Positions 1 through 8,531 of a DNA stretch of 64,000 nucleotides are shown here, piece by piece. Numbering within the stretch: position 1 is the first letter of the stretch; each line of letters opens with the position of its first letter. This DNA is from Pseudomonadota bacterium. Lineage in GTDB: Bacteria > Pseudomonadota > Alphaproteobacteria > Micavibrionales > Micavibrionaceae. The stretch covers positions 62,001 to 126,000 of the forward strand of contig JAKQEE010000052.1 of assembly GCA_029558635.1 (NCBI GenBank), written 5' to 3'. A program made the translations under genes and the position numbers. The notes under the pieces were generated by a model. The model searched no databases, was not told where the DNA came from, and saw only the letters and a program-made list of their open reading frames with translations.

Positions 1-246
1 AAAAGCTCTGTGAATCGTTCTGGTGCGTTTCCACATTCTTATAAATATTTATGCCGCACGGTCATGTAAAGTATTAATATTCACAAATTTACCTATTTCA
101 ATCTTTCCTTTTTCATTTTGAATTTCAGCGGGTTAGCTGTTGGTGCGACCGTTTAGCATTTGTCGTCTCTTGTTTTTTTCTGGACAAAGATTTGGAGGGC
201 TGATAAATCTCTGCCCGCTATGCACAACGACGAAAGAACACGTGGC

Positions 247-1764
247 ATGCGACCTGCTGTTTTGGCTGTCGTATGTCTCTTGAGCGGTGTGGTGTGTGGA
301 GCTGCAAATGTCGGTTCGACGACGGTGGGAGATATTGTCCTCCCTCTCAAGAAACCGGACCTGATCCGCAAGGATAATGCGGAGAGGTCATTACAGGCAG
401 CCACAGAACCGTCCACTTCCGAAACCGAGATTACCCTGCCGGAGGAGCTTCCGGCAGAGGCCAGTCTGTCTGGCGGCTATCATCTGGTCACCAAGGCGGT
501 GCGCGCTCAATTGCGCCAAGGCCGCCCAACCTATGCCCTCAAGCTTCTGGCAAAAGATCCGGTGGCCCAAAAACTCAAAAATTCCGAATTCGACCGTATC
601 AAGGCCCAGATCGCCCAGTCCTATCTGATCGAAGGTAAAATCGACCGTGCCGCGCAGGTGGCTGAAGAAGTTGTCAAGCGTTCCGGAAAATCTGTACCTC
701 TGGCGGGCTGGGTTGCCGGACAGGCGGCTTGGCGTCAGGGCGATTATGGACGTTCCGCCGATATGTTTGCTTTGACCGCACGGTCCAAGGTGTCGTCGGC
801 GTGGCTGGTGTCCGGTGCTTCGTTCTGGGCTGCCCGCGCCTCTTTTAAAGCCGGACGGTTTGAAGAGGTTCATCACTGGCATGAAAAAGCTGCCGCCTAT
901 CCGCGCACGTTCTACGGTCTGGTGGCACTTAAGGCACTAGGGCGCGGCTATGAGTTTAACTGGGATCAACCGGATCTCGGTTTTTCCGATAGGGACGCTC
1001 TCGATAAATCTCCCGCCATTCAGGATGCTTTGCGTCTGGCCAAGGGCGGGCGCGTGTCGGGGGCCATTACCGCTTTGGCAAAATCGGGATGGCTTTCCAC
1101 CAATGACAAGCGCGAAGTTCTGCTGGCTTATATGATCCAGAAGAAGGTTCCGTCGCTGGTGCTGTATCTGGCGCGCAAAACCAAAAATTCCGAGGGCCGT
1201 TTCTATGATCTGGCCCTTTATCCTGAAAGCCCGTGGGAGCCGCATTCGGGTTACAAGGTGGACAAGGCCATCGTTCATGCACTGATCCGCCAAGAGTCGC
1301 GTTTCAATCCCCATGCGACCAGCCATCTGGGGGCCACAGGTTTGATGCAGCTTTTACCATCCACTGCCAAATTTGTCGCTGGCAGTGAAGAGATTGCGCT
1401 CACCGATCCCAAAACCAATATCGAAATTGGTCAGAAATATGTCGGGCAATTGCTCCGTGATCCGTCAGTTAACAACGATCTGTTCAAGCTGGCAGTTGCT
1501 TATAATGCCGGTCCGGGCAATCTGGCCAAGTGGAAGAAAAAACTGAATAACATGGACGATCCGTTGTTGTTTATCGAAAGCATCCCGTCGGGCGAAACCC
1601 GCGCCTTTGTCGAGCGGGTGATGGTCAATTACTGGATCTACCGGATGCGTATGGGCCAAGACTCGCCGTCGCTCGATATGGTGGCATCGCTCGACAAGGC
1701 AGACGGCATCCAAGTGGCTAGTGCGATCAGTTCCAATCTTGTCGCGATGGCTATGGGCCGTTAA
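247..1764 (+). CDS. slt: Soluble lytic murein transglycosylase (Slt70-like)
   Basis: Periplasmic enzyme that cleaves the MurNAc-GlcNAc bond of peptidoglycan to form 1,6-anhydro-muropeptides. The C-terminal third carries a goose-lysozyme/SLT catalytic domain: ALIRQESRFNP with the catalytic Glu, then GATGLMQLLPSTA and AYNAGPGN. The preceding ~350 residues are alpha-helical and TPR-like, as in the Slt70 superhelical ring. The ORF track opens at a TTG at 160. I prefer the ATG at 247, because MRPAVLAVVCLLSGVVCG then forms a clean signal peptide; the ATG at 220 is the alternative, and neither has a strong Shine-Dalgarno. The stop codon directly abuts the stop of the convergent hisN gene. Family assignment is firm; the start is less so. 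Confidence 0.88.
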   Translation: MRPAVLAVVCLLSGVVCGAANVGSTTVGDIVLPLKKPDLIRKDNAERSLQAATEPSTSETEITLPEELPAEASLSGGYHLVTKAVRAQLRQGRPTYALKLLAKDPVAQKLKNSEFDRIKAQIAQSYLIEGKIDRAAQVAEEVVKRSGKSVPLAGWVAGQAAWRQGDYGRSADMFALTARSKVSSAWLVSGASFWAARASFKAGRFEEVHHWHEKAAAYPRTFYGLVALKALGRGYEFNWDQPDLGFSDRDALDKSPAIQDALRLAKGGRVSGAITALAKSGWLSTNDKREVLLAYMIQKKVPSLVLYLARKTKNSEGRFYDLALYPESPWEPHSGYKVDKAIVHALIRQESRFNPHATSHLGATGLMQLLPSTAKFVAGSEEIALTDPKTNIEIGQKYVGQLLRDPSVNNDLFKLAVAYNAGPGNLAKWKKKLNNMDDPLLFIESIPSGETRAFVERVMVNYWIYRMRMGQDSPSLDMVASLDKADGIQVASAISSNLVAMAMGR

Positions 1765-2529
1765 TCAGAGCAAATCCAGCATTTTTGAATGAAGCGCAGG
1801 ATCGCCGCAGGCGAGAAGCGTTGGGTCGCCGTGCAGTGTTTTGGGGTGGCCTTGCCAGTCGGTGATTTTTCCGCCTGCGCCTTCGATAATCGGAACAAGG
1901 GCAATAAAATCATAGATGCCCAGTTGGTCTTCGACGATCACATCGATAAATCCGTTTGCCATCAATCCGTAGAAATAACAATCGCCTTGAAAGACCGGAT
2001 AACGTGTGGCCTGTTCGATACGGGTGAAACGGTTTTTGTCACTATCAGAGATTTGCGAGGGTGAGCCAGTGCCAAAGATCGCCTGTTTCAATTCGGGGCA
2101 GGGGCAGCAGGTGACAGGTTTACCGTTATAGAGTGTCGGTTGTCTTTGTTGTCCGACCCAGCGTTGGTTCAGGATGGGTTGGTCGATGATGCCGAGAATT
2201 GGAGTCTCATCCCGGCATAGGCCGATCAGTGTGCCGAAGGTCGGGCGGCCAATGGTGAATGATTTCGTACCGTCGATCGGGTCGATAACCCATGTCAGGC
2301 CGTTTTTGGTTTCTTTTGTCCCGAATTCTTCGCCCAAGATACCGTCGTCGGGGCGTTCCGTTTCGATGATGGTGCGCAGAGTTTTTTCTATTTCCTTATC
2401 GGCGCGAGTGACGGGTGTATCATCACTTTTGCATTCAATATCGAGCGGAGTGCCGAAATACTTGCGCGCAATCTCTCCGGCAGCGTCGGCGAGTTCAAGG
2501 GCAAAGGGGAGTATGGTGTTAGTCGTCAT
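1765..2529 (-). CDS. hisN: Inositol monophosphatase-family phosphatase, probable histidinol-phosphatase HisN
   Basis: 254-residue Mg-dependent phosphatase of the IMPase fold. Visible metal-site motifs are GILGEEFG (Glu), then WVIDPIDGTKSF, the family signature DPxDGTxxF, and near the C-terminus GAGGKITDWQG. In alphaproteobacteria and actinobacteria this subgroup is the histidinol-phosphatase of histidine biosynthesis, removing phosphate from L-histidinol phosphate. An inositol- or PAP-phosphatase role cannot be excluded from sequence alone. ATAGGAC lies just before the ATG. The gene follows the terminator of the upstream minus-strand gene, so it probably has its own promoter, and it ends convergently against slt with no gap. 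Confidence 0.8.
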   Translation of the reverse strand: MTTNTILPFALELADAAGEIARKYFGTPLDIECKSDDTPVTRADKEIEKTLRTIIETERPDDGILGEEFGTKETKNGLTWVIDPIDGTKSFTIGRPTFGTLIGLCRDETPILGIIDQPILNQRWVGQQRQPTLYNGKPVTCCPCPELKQAIFGTGSPSQISDSDKNRFTRIEQATRYPVFQGDCYFYGLMANGFIDVIVEDQLGIYDFIALVPIIEGAGGKITDWQGHPKTLHGDPTLLACGDPALHSKMLDLL

Positions 2530-2573
2530 GTCCTATTTATAGGAGAGGATGGTCCTGCTTGCTATGCAAAAAT

Positions 2574-2601
2574 AAAACGCCGGAATATTCCGGCGTTTTT
2601 T
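2574..2601 (-). terminator. Rho-independent terminator of the RelA/SpoT-like gene
   Basis: Perfect inverted repeat AACGCCGGAAT/ATTCCGGCGTT with flanking A and T runs. On the minus strand the hairpin is followed by TTTTATTTTT, just past the stop of the gene ending at 2604. It separates that gene from hisN. Confidence 0.85.
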
Positions 2602-2603
2602 GT

Positions 2604-3563
2604 TTAGTGAAGGTGAGGGGCTTCTTCGGCTCCGGTTTGGGGAAGTCGCCATTTCCCGATGTAGGATGCGTGCAGTTCTTTTTCACGTGCGTGGGTTTTA
2701 GAGTAATGATCCATTGCTTTTTTGTATTCCAGATCGGGATTAATATCGGAATCAAGCATGGTGTTGAAACCACCCCGTTTTGCAATGTCGTAATTCATAG
2801 CGCGTCTTAAGGACTCCAGTGCGGGTGCAAGAGTTGTACAAAGTCCGGCAAGAATGTTCATGTGGTTGGATAGCGCTCCGGCAGTTTTTCCGATTTTATG
2901 GGCGCTTGTTTTTAGGTGGCGTTCGAGATCGCGCACTTGTTTGGGGCCAGTGGCCATTTCCATTTCTTTGTGGCCGATCTGTACTTCAGCCAACATAGCC
3001 TCTTCACCGTTTTGAACCAGCCAGTGCATTTTCAAGGCGCGGTGACCACCCTCGGGACAAGGGCGACGAAACTGGTCTTTGTGTGCCTTCACCATAATTC
3101 CTGTTGGGGGATCATCGGCAAGAAGGGCGTTTCTTAAAATGGCAGCCTCTTGTGGGGTGCTGATCAAAATCTGGCACCGAATGTAGTCACAAATTCGCGC
3201 GGGGTTCTGATTAATGTTGTGGTCCAGAAGTTTGCGTTCAGAAGATTTTCTTCCTTTCAGGAAACGAATATCATCAGGGTTTGCTTCAAGCTCTTCAATC
3301 AGGGCGGGCAAGTCTTCGAGTCTGTATTCTCTTCCCTGGTCATCCTTCAGGCGTGCGGTGGGAACCAATAACAGAAGTTTTTCCGCATCCCGCAACATTT
3401 CGACACGAAGCCTGCGGCCCGAATCGCGGTATCCGTCCGTGGCTTTAATTGTTGGTTGTGTATCGGTATCCCAGTTCCATTCCCATGGAACACCCTCGGG
3501 TGGCGCCAGAGCAGCGCGGTCGAATTTGGCTGTCGTTTCGGAAATTTTCTTGGAGTTAGTCAC
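2604..3563 (-). CDS. RelA/SpoT-fold (nucleotidyltransferase-like) protein, function unknown
   Basis: 319 residues with no hydrophobic segment. The middle resembles the RelA/SpoT synthetase fold: ICDYIRCQILIS (about 124-135, matching the D-x-x-G-x-R strand), KAHKDQFRRPCPEGGHRALKMHWLV (159-183, matching the kDyi..pk.nGYrSlH segment, with His replacing Tyr) and LAEVQIGHKEME (191-202, matching the E-x-Q-I metal strand). Asp126, Arg129, Glu193 and Gln195 would be the key positions. No HD hydrolase, TGS or ACT domain is present, so it is not a long RSH enzyme. It could be a small alarmone synthetase, a toxin-type pyrophosphokinase, or an inactive relative. It is monocistronic, with its own promoter and terminator. 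The fold call is inference from motif spacing. Confidence 0.5.
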   Translation of the reverse strand: MTNSKKISETTAKFDRAALAPPEGVPWEWNWDTDTQPTIKATDGYRDSGRRLRVEMLRDAEKLLLLVPTARLKDDQGREYRLEDLPALIEELEANPDDIRFLKGRKSSERKLLDHNINQNPARICDYIRCQILISTPQEAAILRNALLADDPPTGIMVKAHKDQFRRPCPEGGHRALKMHWLVQNGEEAMLAEVQIGHKEMEMATGPKQVRDLERHLKTSAHKIGKTAGALSNHMNILAGLCTTLAPALESLRRAMNYDIAKRGGFNTMLDSDINPDLEYKKAMDHYSKTHAREKELHASYIGKWRLPQTGAEEAPHLH

Positions 3564-3609
3564 TTTCTTGAATTTTTCCCTGATTTAATCTTTTCTCTTT
3601 ATTATAGAA

Positions 3610-3639
3610 ATTGTACGCGTTGTTTCTTGAATTCGTCAA
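3610..3639 (-). promoter_or_regulatory. Sigma70-type promoter for the RelA/SpoT-like gene
   Basis: On the minus strand TTGACG, an 18-base spacer, then TACAAT, about 50 bases before the ATG at 3563. Both hexamers differ from consensus at one position. Confidence 0.5.
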
Positions 3640-3761
3640 TGTTTTTTCAAACTTAACCTTTAGATTTTGCGCCGTTTTTTGCTCAAGTCAAGCAGATTAT
3701 GTGTAATTTAATTACAAGCTGTGCGTAAAACGCATAGCTTGTGCGGGAGCGGGAATTGGGC

Positions 3762-3790
3762 TTGTCTTTTCGAGGGGGACTCCTTATAAG
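3762..3790 (+). promoter_or_regulatory. Sigma70-type promoter for ndk
   Basis: TTGTCT, a 17-base spacer, then TATAAG. It lies about 40 bases before the ndk ATG, with AAAGAGAG as ribosome-binding site. Confidence 0.55.
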
Positions 3791-3828
3791 CGGGGCAGTT
3801 TCAAACGATTTAAAGAGAGATTTTATCT

Positions 3829-4251
3829 ATGACCACGCAACGTACTTTTTCGATCATCAAACCCGATGCGACCCGTCGTAACCTGACCGGTGCTATCAAC
3901 GCCCGTTTTGAAGAAAACGGCTTGCGCATCGTCGCCCAGAAACGCATCCAGATGACCGAAACCCAAGCCAAGAAATTCTATGAAGTTCATGCGGCCCGTC
4001 CATTCTATAACGATCTGGTCAGCTTTATGATTTCCGGTCCGGTTGTCGTTCAGGTTCTGGAAGGCGAAAACGCCGTGGCCAAAAACCGCGAGATCATGGG
4101 GGCCACCAATCCTGCTGACGCTGCTGCCGGTACGATCCGCAAGGATTTCGCAGAGAGCATCGAAGCCAACTCGGTTCACGGGTCGGATAGCGCTGAAAAT
4201 GCCGCAATTGAGATTGCTTACTTCTTTAGTGGGACCGAAATCGTCGGCTAG
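3829..4251 (+). CDS. ndk: Nucleoside diphosphate kinase
   Basis: 140 residues, the normal length for the family. It transfers the gamma-phosphate from ATP to NDPs through a phosphohistidine intermediate. The start [18 protein letters not shown] is the canonical N-terminus, [17 protein letters not shown] is the Kpn-loop region, and [20 protein letters not shown] contains the catalytic His (NxxHGSDS). Cytoplasmic housekeeping enzyme. It has its own promoter and a strong terminator downstream, so it is monocistronic. Confidence 0.98.
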   Translation: MTTQRTFSIIKPDATRRNLTGAINARFEENGLRIVAQKRIQMTETQAKKFYEVHAARPFYNDLVSFMISGPVVVQVLEGENAVAKNREIMGATNPADAAAGTIRKDFAESIEANSVHGSDSAENAAIEIAYFFSGTEIVG

Positions 4252-4282
4252 GCCGTCGATTTTTTAACATAAAGTTTGACGG

Positions 4283-4310
4283 GGGATGGCTCTTTGAGCT
4301 ATCCCTTTTT
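4283..4310 (+). terminator. Rho-independent terminator of ndk
   Basis: GGGATGGCTC, loop TTT, GAGCTATCCC, then TTTTT. The 10-bp stem contains one G-U pair. Confidence 0.9.
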
Positions 4311-4351
4311 CTATTAATCAAAAAATAAAAATCTGTTTGTCGAGGTGTGTG

Positions 4352-4717
4352 ATGTCGGAAGAGCTTTATCGAGCGAAAGCGCGATTGGAAGATGCCAAGC
4401 GGTACTGGCGCTATGTGCGCTGTGATGCTTTGCCTAGAGGACGTATGGCACTTTCGAGTTTTTCTGCCGCGGCTTCCTATATGGTTCCATCAGATACGTT
4501 GAAAGTTGTTTTCGGAGCTGTGGCCGTTCTTTCCGGAGCCAGCGCTGCAAAAGAGTATTTTATCCGCGATACATGGCATATGAGCGGTCTTTCACGGACT
4601 TTGGGGGCTGCAAAAATTCTTCGTGAGGCGAAGAGTGCTCTTAATAATCTCGAAGAAAACAACAGAGAGCATCCAGCGAGCGATAAAAGCGAGTTGTTTA
4701 AGTCTCCCTTACCTTGA
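4352..4717 (+). CDS. Small hypothetical protein with hydrophobic central segment
   Basis: 121 residues from the ATG at 4352. The track start is a TTG five codons earlier, but GAGGT at 4342-4346 is well spaced for the ATG. The N-terminus is charged (EELYRAKARLEDAKRYWRYVR). It is followed by two moderately hydrophobic stretches, MALSSFSAAASYMV and LKVVFGAVAVLSGASAAKEYF, which may form one or two membrane passes, and a hydrophilic tail. I do not recognise a family. It lies in the same direction as ndk but beyond the ndk terminator, and converges on the RNase H-like gene. Confidence 0.5.
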   Translation: MSEELYRAKARLEDAKRYWRYVRCDALPRGRMALSSFSAAASYMVPSDTLKVVFGAVAVLSGASAAKEYFIRDTWHMSGLSRTLGAAKILREAKSALNNLEENNREHPASDKSELFKSPLP

Positions 4718-4723
4718 AAAATT

Positions 4724-5233
4724 TCAGGTGATGATGTTTTGCAGGTAGCTGCGGATATCGTAGCCTTTGAAATCCATTGCGCCTGTGCGGATTTCCATCC
4801 CACGTGATGCCATGTTCGAGAGTGCGTCCGCCAAGGGCATGAACTCTCTGGTTCTTTTGCGGTGCTCGATGCCGGAAAAATGGCCGACAAGCGAGTCATT
4901 GTTGTTTTTGGCGGGGCGTGCGTTTCCGGAGTTTTCCTTCAGATGCCTTTTGACCAAATCTCCCACGACGCGGATACAATCGCTGAATAATATCACACTG
5001 GATTCTGAAAGTTCAATCTGACCCGTTTTGGGGAGGTGAGCGGCCAGATACCCTCCGAAGCGGACGGCCTCTTTCTCGGCATTCAGTGCGCGTCTGCCAT
5101 AGTCGCCGTCAAGGGACAGCGGACGGGAGTAAAGCTGGATCTTTGCCGCCTCTTCAAAATATATAACGCAGCCCAGTCCGGATGATCCATCCGGTTTCGC
5201 GCAGCCATCTGTGTAGAATAGAATTCTTCCCAT
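4724..5233 (-). CDS. Divergent RNase H-like fold protein
   Basis: 169 residues. The N-terminus LFYTDGCAKPDGSSGLGCVIYF matches the first RNase HI strand pair with Asp9. NAEKEAVRFG provides Glu53, VILFSDCIRVV provides Asp85, and MPLADALSNMA provides Asp136. This is the DEDD set in the expected order and spacing. The region between strands 4 and 5 is longer and more charged than in classical RNase HI, and the usual basic handle is not recognisable. It may degrade RNA in RNA-DNA hybrids or act on another nucleic acid; a separate canonical rnhA could exist elsewhere. It ends 6 bases from the convergent upstream ORF. Confidence 0.55.
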   Translation of the reverse strand: MGRILFYTDGCAKPDGSSGLGCVIYFEEAAKIQLYSRPLSLDGDYGRRALNAEKEAVRFGGYLAAHLPKTGQIELSESSVILFSDCIRVVGDLVKRHLKENSGNARPAKNNNDSLVGHFSGIEHRKRTREFMPLADALSNMASRGMEIRTGAMDFKGYDIRSYLQNIIT

Positions 5234-5312
5234 AATGCGAGATTATTGCATGATTATGAAAATAATAGCAAGTTTTTTGATTAGGGTTTATCTTGAGGCC
5301 TTTATGCGAAAG

Positions 5313-5332
5313 CGGCCCCCGTCGGGGCCGCC
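5313..5332 (-). terminator. Terminator of the pnt operon
   Basis: GCGGCCCC, loop CGTC, GGGGCCGC, just past the pntB stop on the minus strand and followed there by TTTCGC. Very GC-rich stem with a short, imperfect T tract. Confidence 0.65.
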
Positions 5333-5356
5333 TTAACGGGGGAAGTATGCCAGTAT

Positions 5357-6751
5357 TTAAGCTTCCATCGCCTTGACGATTTCTTCGGTCATTTTCTTGG
5401 CGTCGCCCAAGAGCATCAGCGTATTGTCCGCAAAGAAAAGCGGGTTATCGACACCGGCATAACCAGAGCCCATCGAGCGTTTCACAAACAGAACCGTTTT
5501 CGCGCGTTCAACGTCCAAGACCGGCATGCCGTAAATCGGCGATGACGAGTCGTTACGGGCGGCGGGGTTGGTGATGTCGTTCGCACCGATCACATAGGCC
5601 ACGTCGGCTTGAGCGAAGTCGCGGTTGATGTCCTCAAGTTCAAACACTTCATCATACGGGACGTTGGCTTCGGCCAAGAGCACGTTCATGTGGCCGGGCA
5701 TACGGCCCGCGACAGGGTGGATCGCGTATTTGACTTCGACGCCGTGGGATTTGAGCGTGTCCGCCATTTCGCGCAGGACGTGTTGGGCCTGTGCCACCGC
5801 CATCCCGTAACCGGGGACGATGATAACTTTGGCGGCGTTTTTCATGATGAAAGCTGCGTCTTCGGCGGAACCGATCTTTGCGGCTTTGTCTGAGTAGTCT
5901 GCTCCAGCGGCGCTTGACGAGCCTTCGGCGCCGAAGCCCCCTAAGATCACGTTGAGGAAGGAGCGGTTCATGCCCTTGCACATGATATAAGAAAGGATTG
6001 CGCCCGACGCCCCGACCAATGCACCCGTGATAATCAGAAGCGGGTTTTGAAGCGTGAAGCCGATACCTGCCGCGGCCCAACCGGAATAGGAGTTGAGCAT
6101 TGAGACGATCACCGGCATATCCGCGCCGCCAATCGGAATGATGAGCAACACGCCGAGTGCCAGAGAGAGGAAGATGATTGTCCAGAAGACCGAGACGCTT
6201 CCGGTGATGCAGAGCAGGACGATTAGAGCGATCAGGCCAAGACCTAATGCGGCGTTGAACATATGTTGTCCGGCAAAGGTGACGGGCTTACCAGAGATCA
6301 CGCCCTGAAGCTTGCCCCATGCGATGATGGACCCCGTAAAGGTGATGGCCCCGATTGCGACACCCAGCGACATTTCGATGAGAGACGACATATGAATGTC
6401 GCCCAGCGTGCCGATGCCGTAGGCTTCGGGATTGTGGAACGCGGCCACGGCCACGCATACGGCCGCGAGGCCCACGAGCGAGTGGAAGGCCGCAACCAAT
6501 TGGGGGAGGGCCGTCATCTGGATTTTCACGGCGGTGACTGCGCCGATGGTTCCACCGACGATGATACCCGCGATAATCAGTCCGTAAGATTGAACGGCGG
6601 GCGTGGCGAGCGTGGTGGCCACGGCCAGACCCATGCCGATCATGCCGAAATTCAATCCCTGACGGGCGCTTTCGGGGTGGGACAATCCGCGCAGGGCCAA
6701 GATAAACAGCACAGAGGAGGCGAGATAAAGAAGCGGTGCAAATTCGGTCAT
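5357..6751 (-). CDS. pntB: NAD(P) transhydrogenase subunit beta
   Basis: 464 residues, the usual length. Inner-membrane proton channel plus the NADP(H)-binding domain III of the proton-translocating transhydrogenase, which makes NADPH from NADH using proton-motive force. About nine hydrophobic segments occupy the first ~280 residues. The C-terminal domain has the NADP-binding motif VIIVPGYGMAVAQAQH, then GRMPGHMNVLLAEANVPYDEVFELEDIN and VAYVIGANDITNPAA. It is third in the operon pntAA-pntAB-pntB, 18 bases after pntAB, and is followed by a terminator. Confidence 0.97.
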   Translation of the reverse strand: MTEFAPLLYLASSVLFILALRGLSHPESARQGLNFGMIGMGLAVATTLATPAVQSYGLIIAGIIVGGTIGAVTAVKIQMTALPQLVAAFHSLVGLAAVCVAVAAFHNPEAYGIGTLGDIHMSSLIEMSLGVAIGAITFTGSIIAWGKLQGVISGKPVTFAGQHMFNAALGLGLIALIVLLCITGSVSVFWTIIFLSLALGVLLIIPIGGADMPVIVSMLNSYSGWAAAGIGFTLQNPLLIITGALVGASGAILSYIMCKGMNRSFLNVILGGFGAEGSSSAAGADYSDKAAKIGSAEDAAFIMKNAAKVIIVPGYGMAVAQAQHVLREMADTLKSHGVEVKYAIHPVAGRMPGHMNVLLAEANVPYDEVFELEDINRDFAQADVAYVIGANDITNPAARNDSSSPIYGMPVLDVERAKTVLFVKRSMGSGYAGVDNPLFFADNTLMLLGDAKKMTEEIVKAMEA

Positions 6752-6769
6752 TTTTTTGTCTTTCTTCTT

Positions 6770-7180
6770 TTAAGCTTTTTTCTTGAACATCGCGAGCATG
6801 CGGCGGGTCACGATAAAGCCGCCGAAGATGTTGATCGATACCAGTACCACGGCGAGGAAGCCCATGATCTTCGAGAAGCTGGTGTCTTGCGGACCTGCGG
6901 CAATCAGGGCGCCGACGATAATCACCGACGAGATTGCGTTGGTAATCGCCATGAGCGGCGAGTGGAGAGCAGGGGTCACGCGCCAGACGACGTAGTAGCC
7001 GACGAAGCAGGCGAGAACGAAAATCGTCAGGCCCATGGTCAGGAAGTCGCCGCCATGTCCGGTGGCGAAGCTGAAGGACGTCACGTCGTTGGCCAGACGG
7101 TCGGCCTGTGCCGAGAGTTGCTGGGCCATGCTCGACATTTGATGAGCCTGATTGGCGATGGTGCTTTGTGGATCTGCCAT
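6770..7180 (-). CDS. pntAB: NAD(P) transhydrogenase subunit alpha, membrane part (alpha-2)
   Basis: 136-residue membrane subunit that forms part of domain II of the transhydrogenase. [23 protein letters not shown], an [20 protein letters not shown] segment and [22 protein letters not shown] give three to four membrane helices; this is the normal conserved core. The separate alpha-2 gene is the Rhodospirillum-type split arrangement, whereas enterobacteria fuse it to PntA. The first ~40 residues are a hydrophilic, Gln/Ser-rich extension. It sits between pntAA (19-base gap) and pntB. Confidence 0.95.
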   Translation of the reverse strand: MADPQSTIANQAHQMSSMAQQLSAQADRLANDVTSFSFATGHGGDFLTMGLTIFVLACFVGYYVVWRVTPALHSPLMAITNAISSVIIVGALIAAGPQDTSFSKIMGFLAVVLVSINIFGGFIVTRRMLAMFKKKA

Positions 7181-7199
7181 TTTGAAACCTCTTTAGTCT

Positions 7200-8324
7200 C
7201 TATTGGAAATTGGGGTGGATGATCTGGCCGTCTTTGGTCAGAACGGTGGATTTAACAATGTCGTCTTCCATGTTGAGTTCGATTGCGCCTTCTTTGTTCA
7301 TCAGAATGCCGATGAGGTTCAGAAGATTGCGCGCATATAGGGCCGAGGCGTCCGTTGCAATCCGTGACGGAATGTTACGCAGGCCCATGATTTTGACGCC
7401 GTTCACTTCGACGATTTCGCCCGCCTTCGACAGGGCGCAGTTGCCGCCCATTTCAACCGCAAGGTCAACAATGACCGAGCCGGGTTTCATGGAGCGAACC
7501 ATTTCTTCGGTGATGAGTTTCGGCGCGGGGCGTCCGGGGATCAGTGCGGTGGTGATGACAATATCTTGTTTCACCAATGTTTCGGCGACGAGCTTCGCTT
7601 GTTTTTGTTTGAAGTCGTCGGACATTTCCTTGGCGTAGCCGCCCGCGGTTTCGGCCTGTTTGACTTCGTCGCTCTCAACCATCACGAAGGAAGCACCCAA
7701 GGATTGCACCTGTTCTTTCGCGGCGGGGCGAACGTCGGTGGCCGAGACAATCGCGCCCAGACGTTTGGCGGTGGCGATGGCCTGAAGTCCCGCGACGCCT
7801 GCGCCCATCACGAAGACGCGTGCGGGCGGAACCGTTCCGGCGGCGGTCATCATCATCGGGAAGGCTTTGGTGTAAGTGGCGGCGGCGTCGAGCACGGCTT
7901 TGTATCCGGCCAAGTTCGATTGCGAGGAGAGCACATCCATCGCTTGTGCACGCGTGATACGGGGCACGAGTTCCATCGCAATCGCCGTCACGTTTTCTTT
8001 GGCGTAATTTTCAAGACGGGCTTTATCGCCGTAGGGAGCAAGAAGGCCGATCAGCAGCGCGTCTTTTTTCATGTCGGGAAGTGACACAGGAGACTGGACG
8101 CAGAGAATGATGTCGGCGTCTTTTGCTGCTTTGTTATTGTCGGACGCTAAAGTTGCGCCAGCCGATTCATAATCGGCGTCGGGGTAGGACGCGGCAGTTC
8201 CCGCTCCGCTCACAATGGTTACGGAGAAGCCTTTGCCCAAATATTTTTTGACCATTTCGGGGGTCGCGGCGACACGCGCTTCGAATTCAGCAGTTTCTTT
8301 CAATACGGCGATCTTTATAGCCAT
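7200..8324 (-). CDS. pntAA: NAD(P) transhydrogenase subunit alpha, NAD-binding part (alpha-1)
   Basis: 374-residue peripheral domain I, which binds NAD(H) on the cytoplasmic face and delivers hydride to PntB. It belongs to the alanine dehydrogenase/PNT family: the N-terminal half has KETAEFEARVAATPEMVKKYL, and the Rossmann nucleotide fold has RVFVMGAGVAGLQAIATAKRLGA followed by VSATDVRPA. The ending TKDGQIIHPNFQ is the short-form C-terminus of split alpha-1 subunits. It is the first gene of the pnt operon. Confidence 0.96.
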   Translation of the reverse strand: MAIKIAVLKETAEFEARVAATPEMVKKYLGKGFSVTIVSGAGTAASYPDADYESAGATLASDNNKAAKDADIILCVQSPVSLPDMKKDALLIGLLAPYGDKARLENYAKENVTAIAMELVPRITRAQAMDVLSSQSNLAGYKAVLDAAATYTKAFPMMMTAAGTVPPARVFVMGAGVAGLQAIATAKRLGAIVSATDVRPAAKEQVQSLGASFVMVESDEVKQAETAGGYAKEMSDDFKQKQAKLVAETLVKQDIVITTALIPGRPAPKLITEEMVRSMKPGSVIVDLAVEMGGNCALSKAGEIVEVNGVKIMGLRNIPSRIATDASALYARNLLNLIGILMNKEGAIELNMEDDIVKSTVLTKDGQIIHPNFQ

Positions 8325-8457
8325 CTTGTCCTCATTTCAGGTTTCTTTTCTGAGACGGGCAGAGTGCCTTATTCCAATCGATTTGAAAAGGCTTTAATCG
8401 TGCTTTATCAACAGGGTAGGGTTTCAGAGCTGTGCGGCTTTCAGCCGCGCATATTAT

Positions 8458-8504
8458 GACTGGATTCCCGCCTGCGCGGGGATGACAGGGGGGCGGGGAT
8501 GACA
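8458..8504. repeat. Dispersed palindromic intergenic repeat, copy 1
   Basis: CTGGATTCCCGCCTGCGCGGGGATGACA with a partly repeated right half (GGCGGGGATGACAGG). It matches the type of palindromic repeat often seen between alphaproteobacterial genes. A related but longer version occurs at 28972-29032. It lies between the EAL gene and pntAA, beside a second hairpin (GCGGCT-TTC-AGCCGC at 8434-8448). Confidence 0.6.
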
Positions 8505-8531
8505 GGAAGAGTGAGGATAACGGAAATTCGG

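Noticed and set aside
6263-7222. 319-codon plus-strand ORF across pntB/pntAB
   Set aside because: His/Gly/Arg/Asp-rich translation typical of antisense frames, crossing the boundary of two well-recognised genes.
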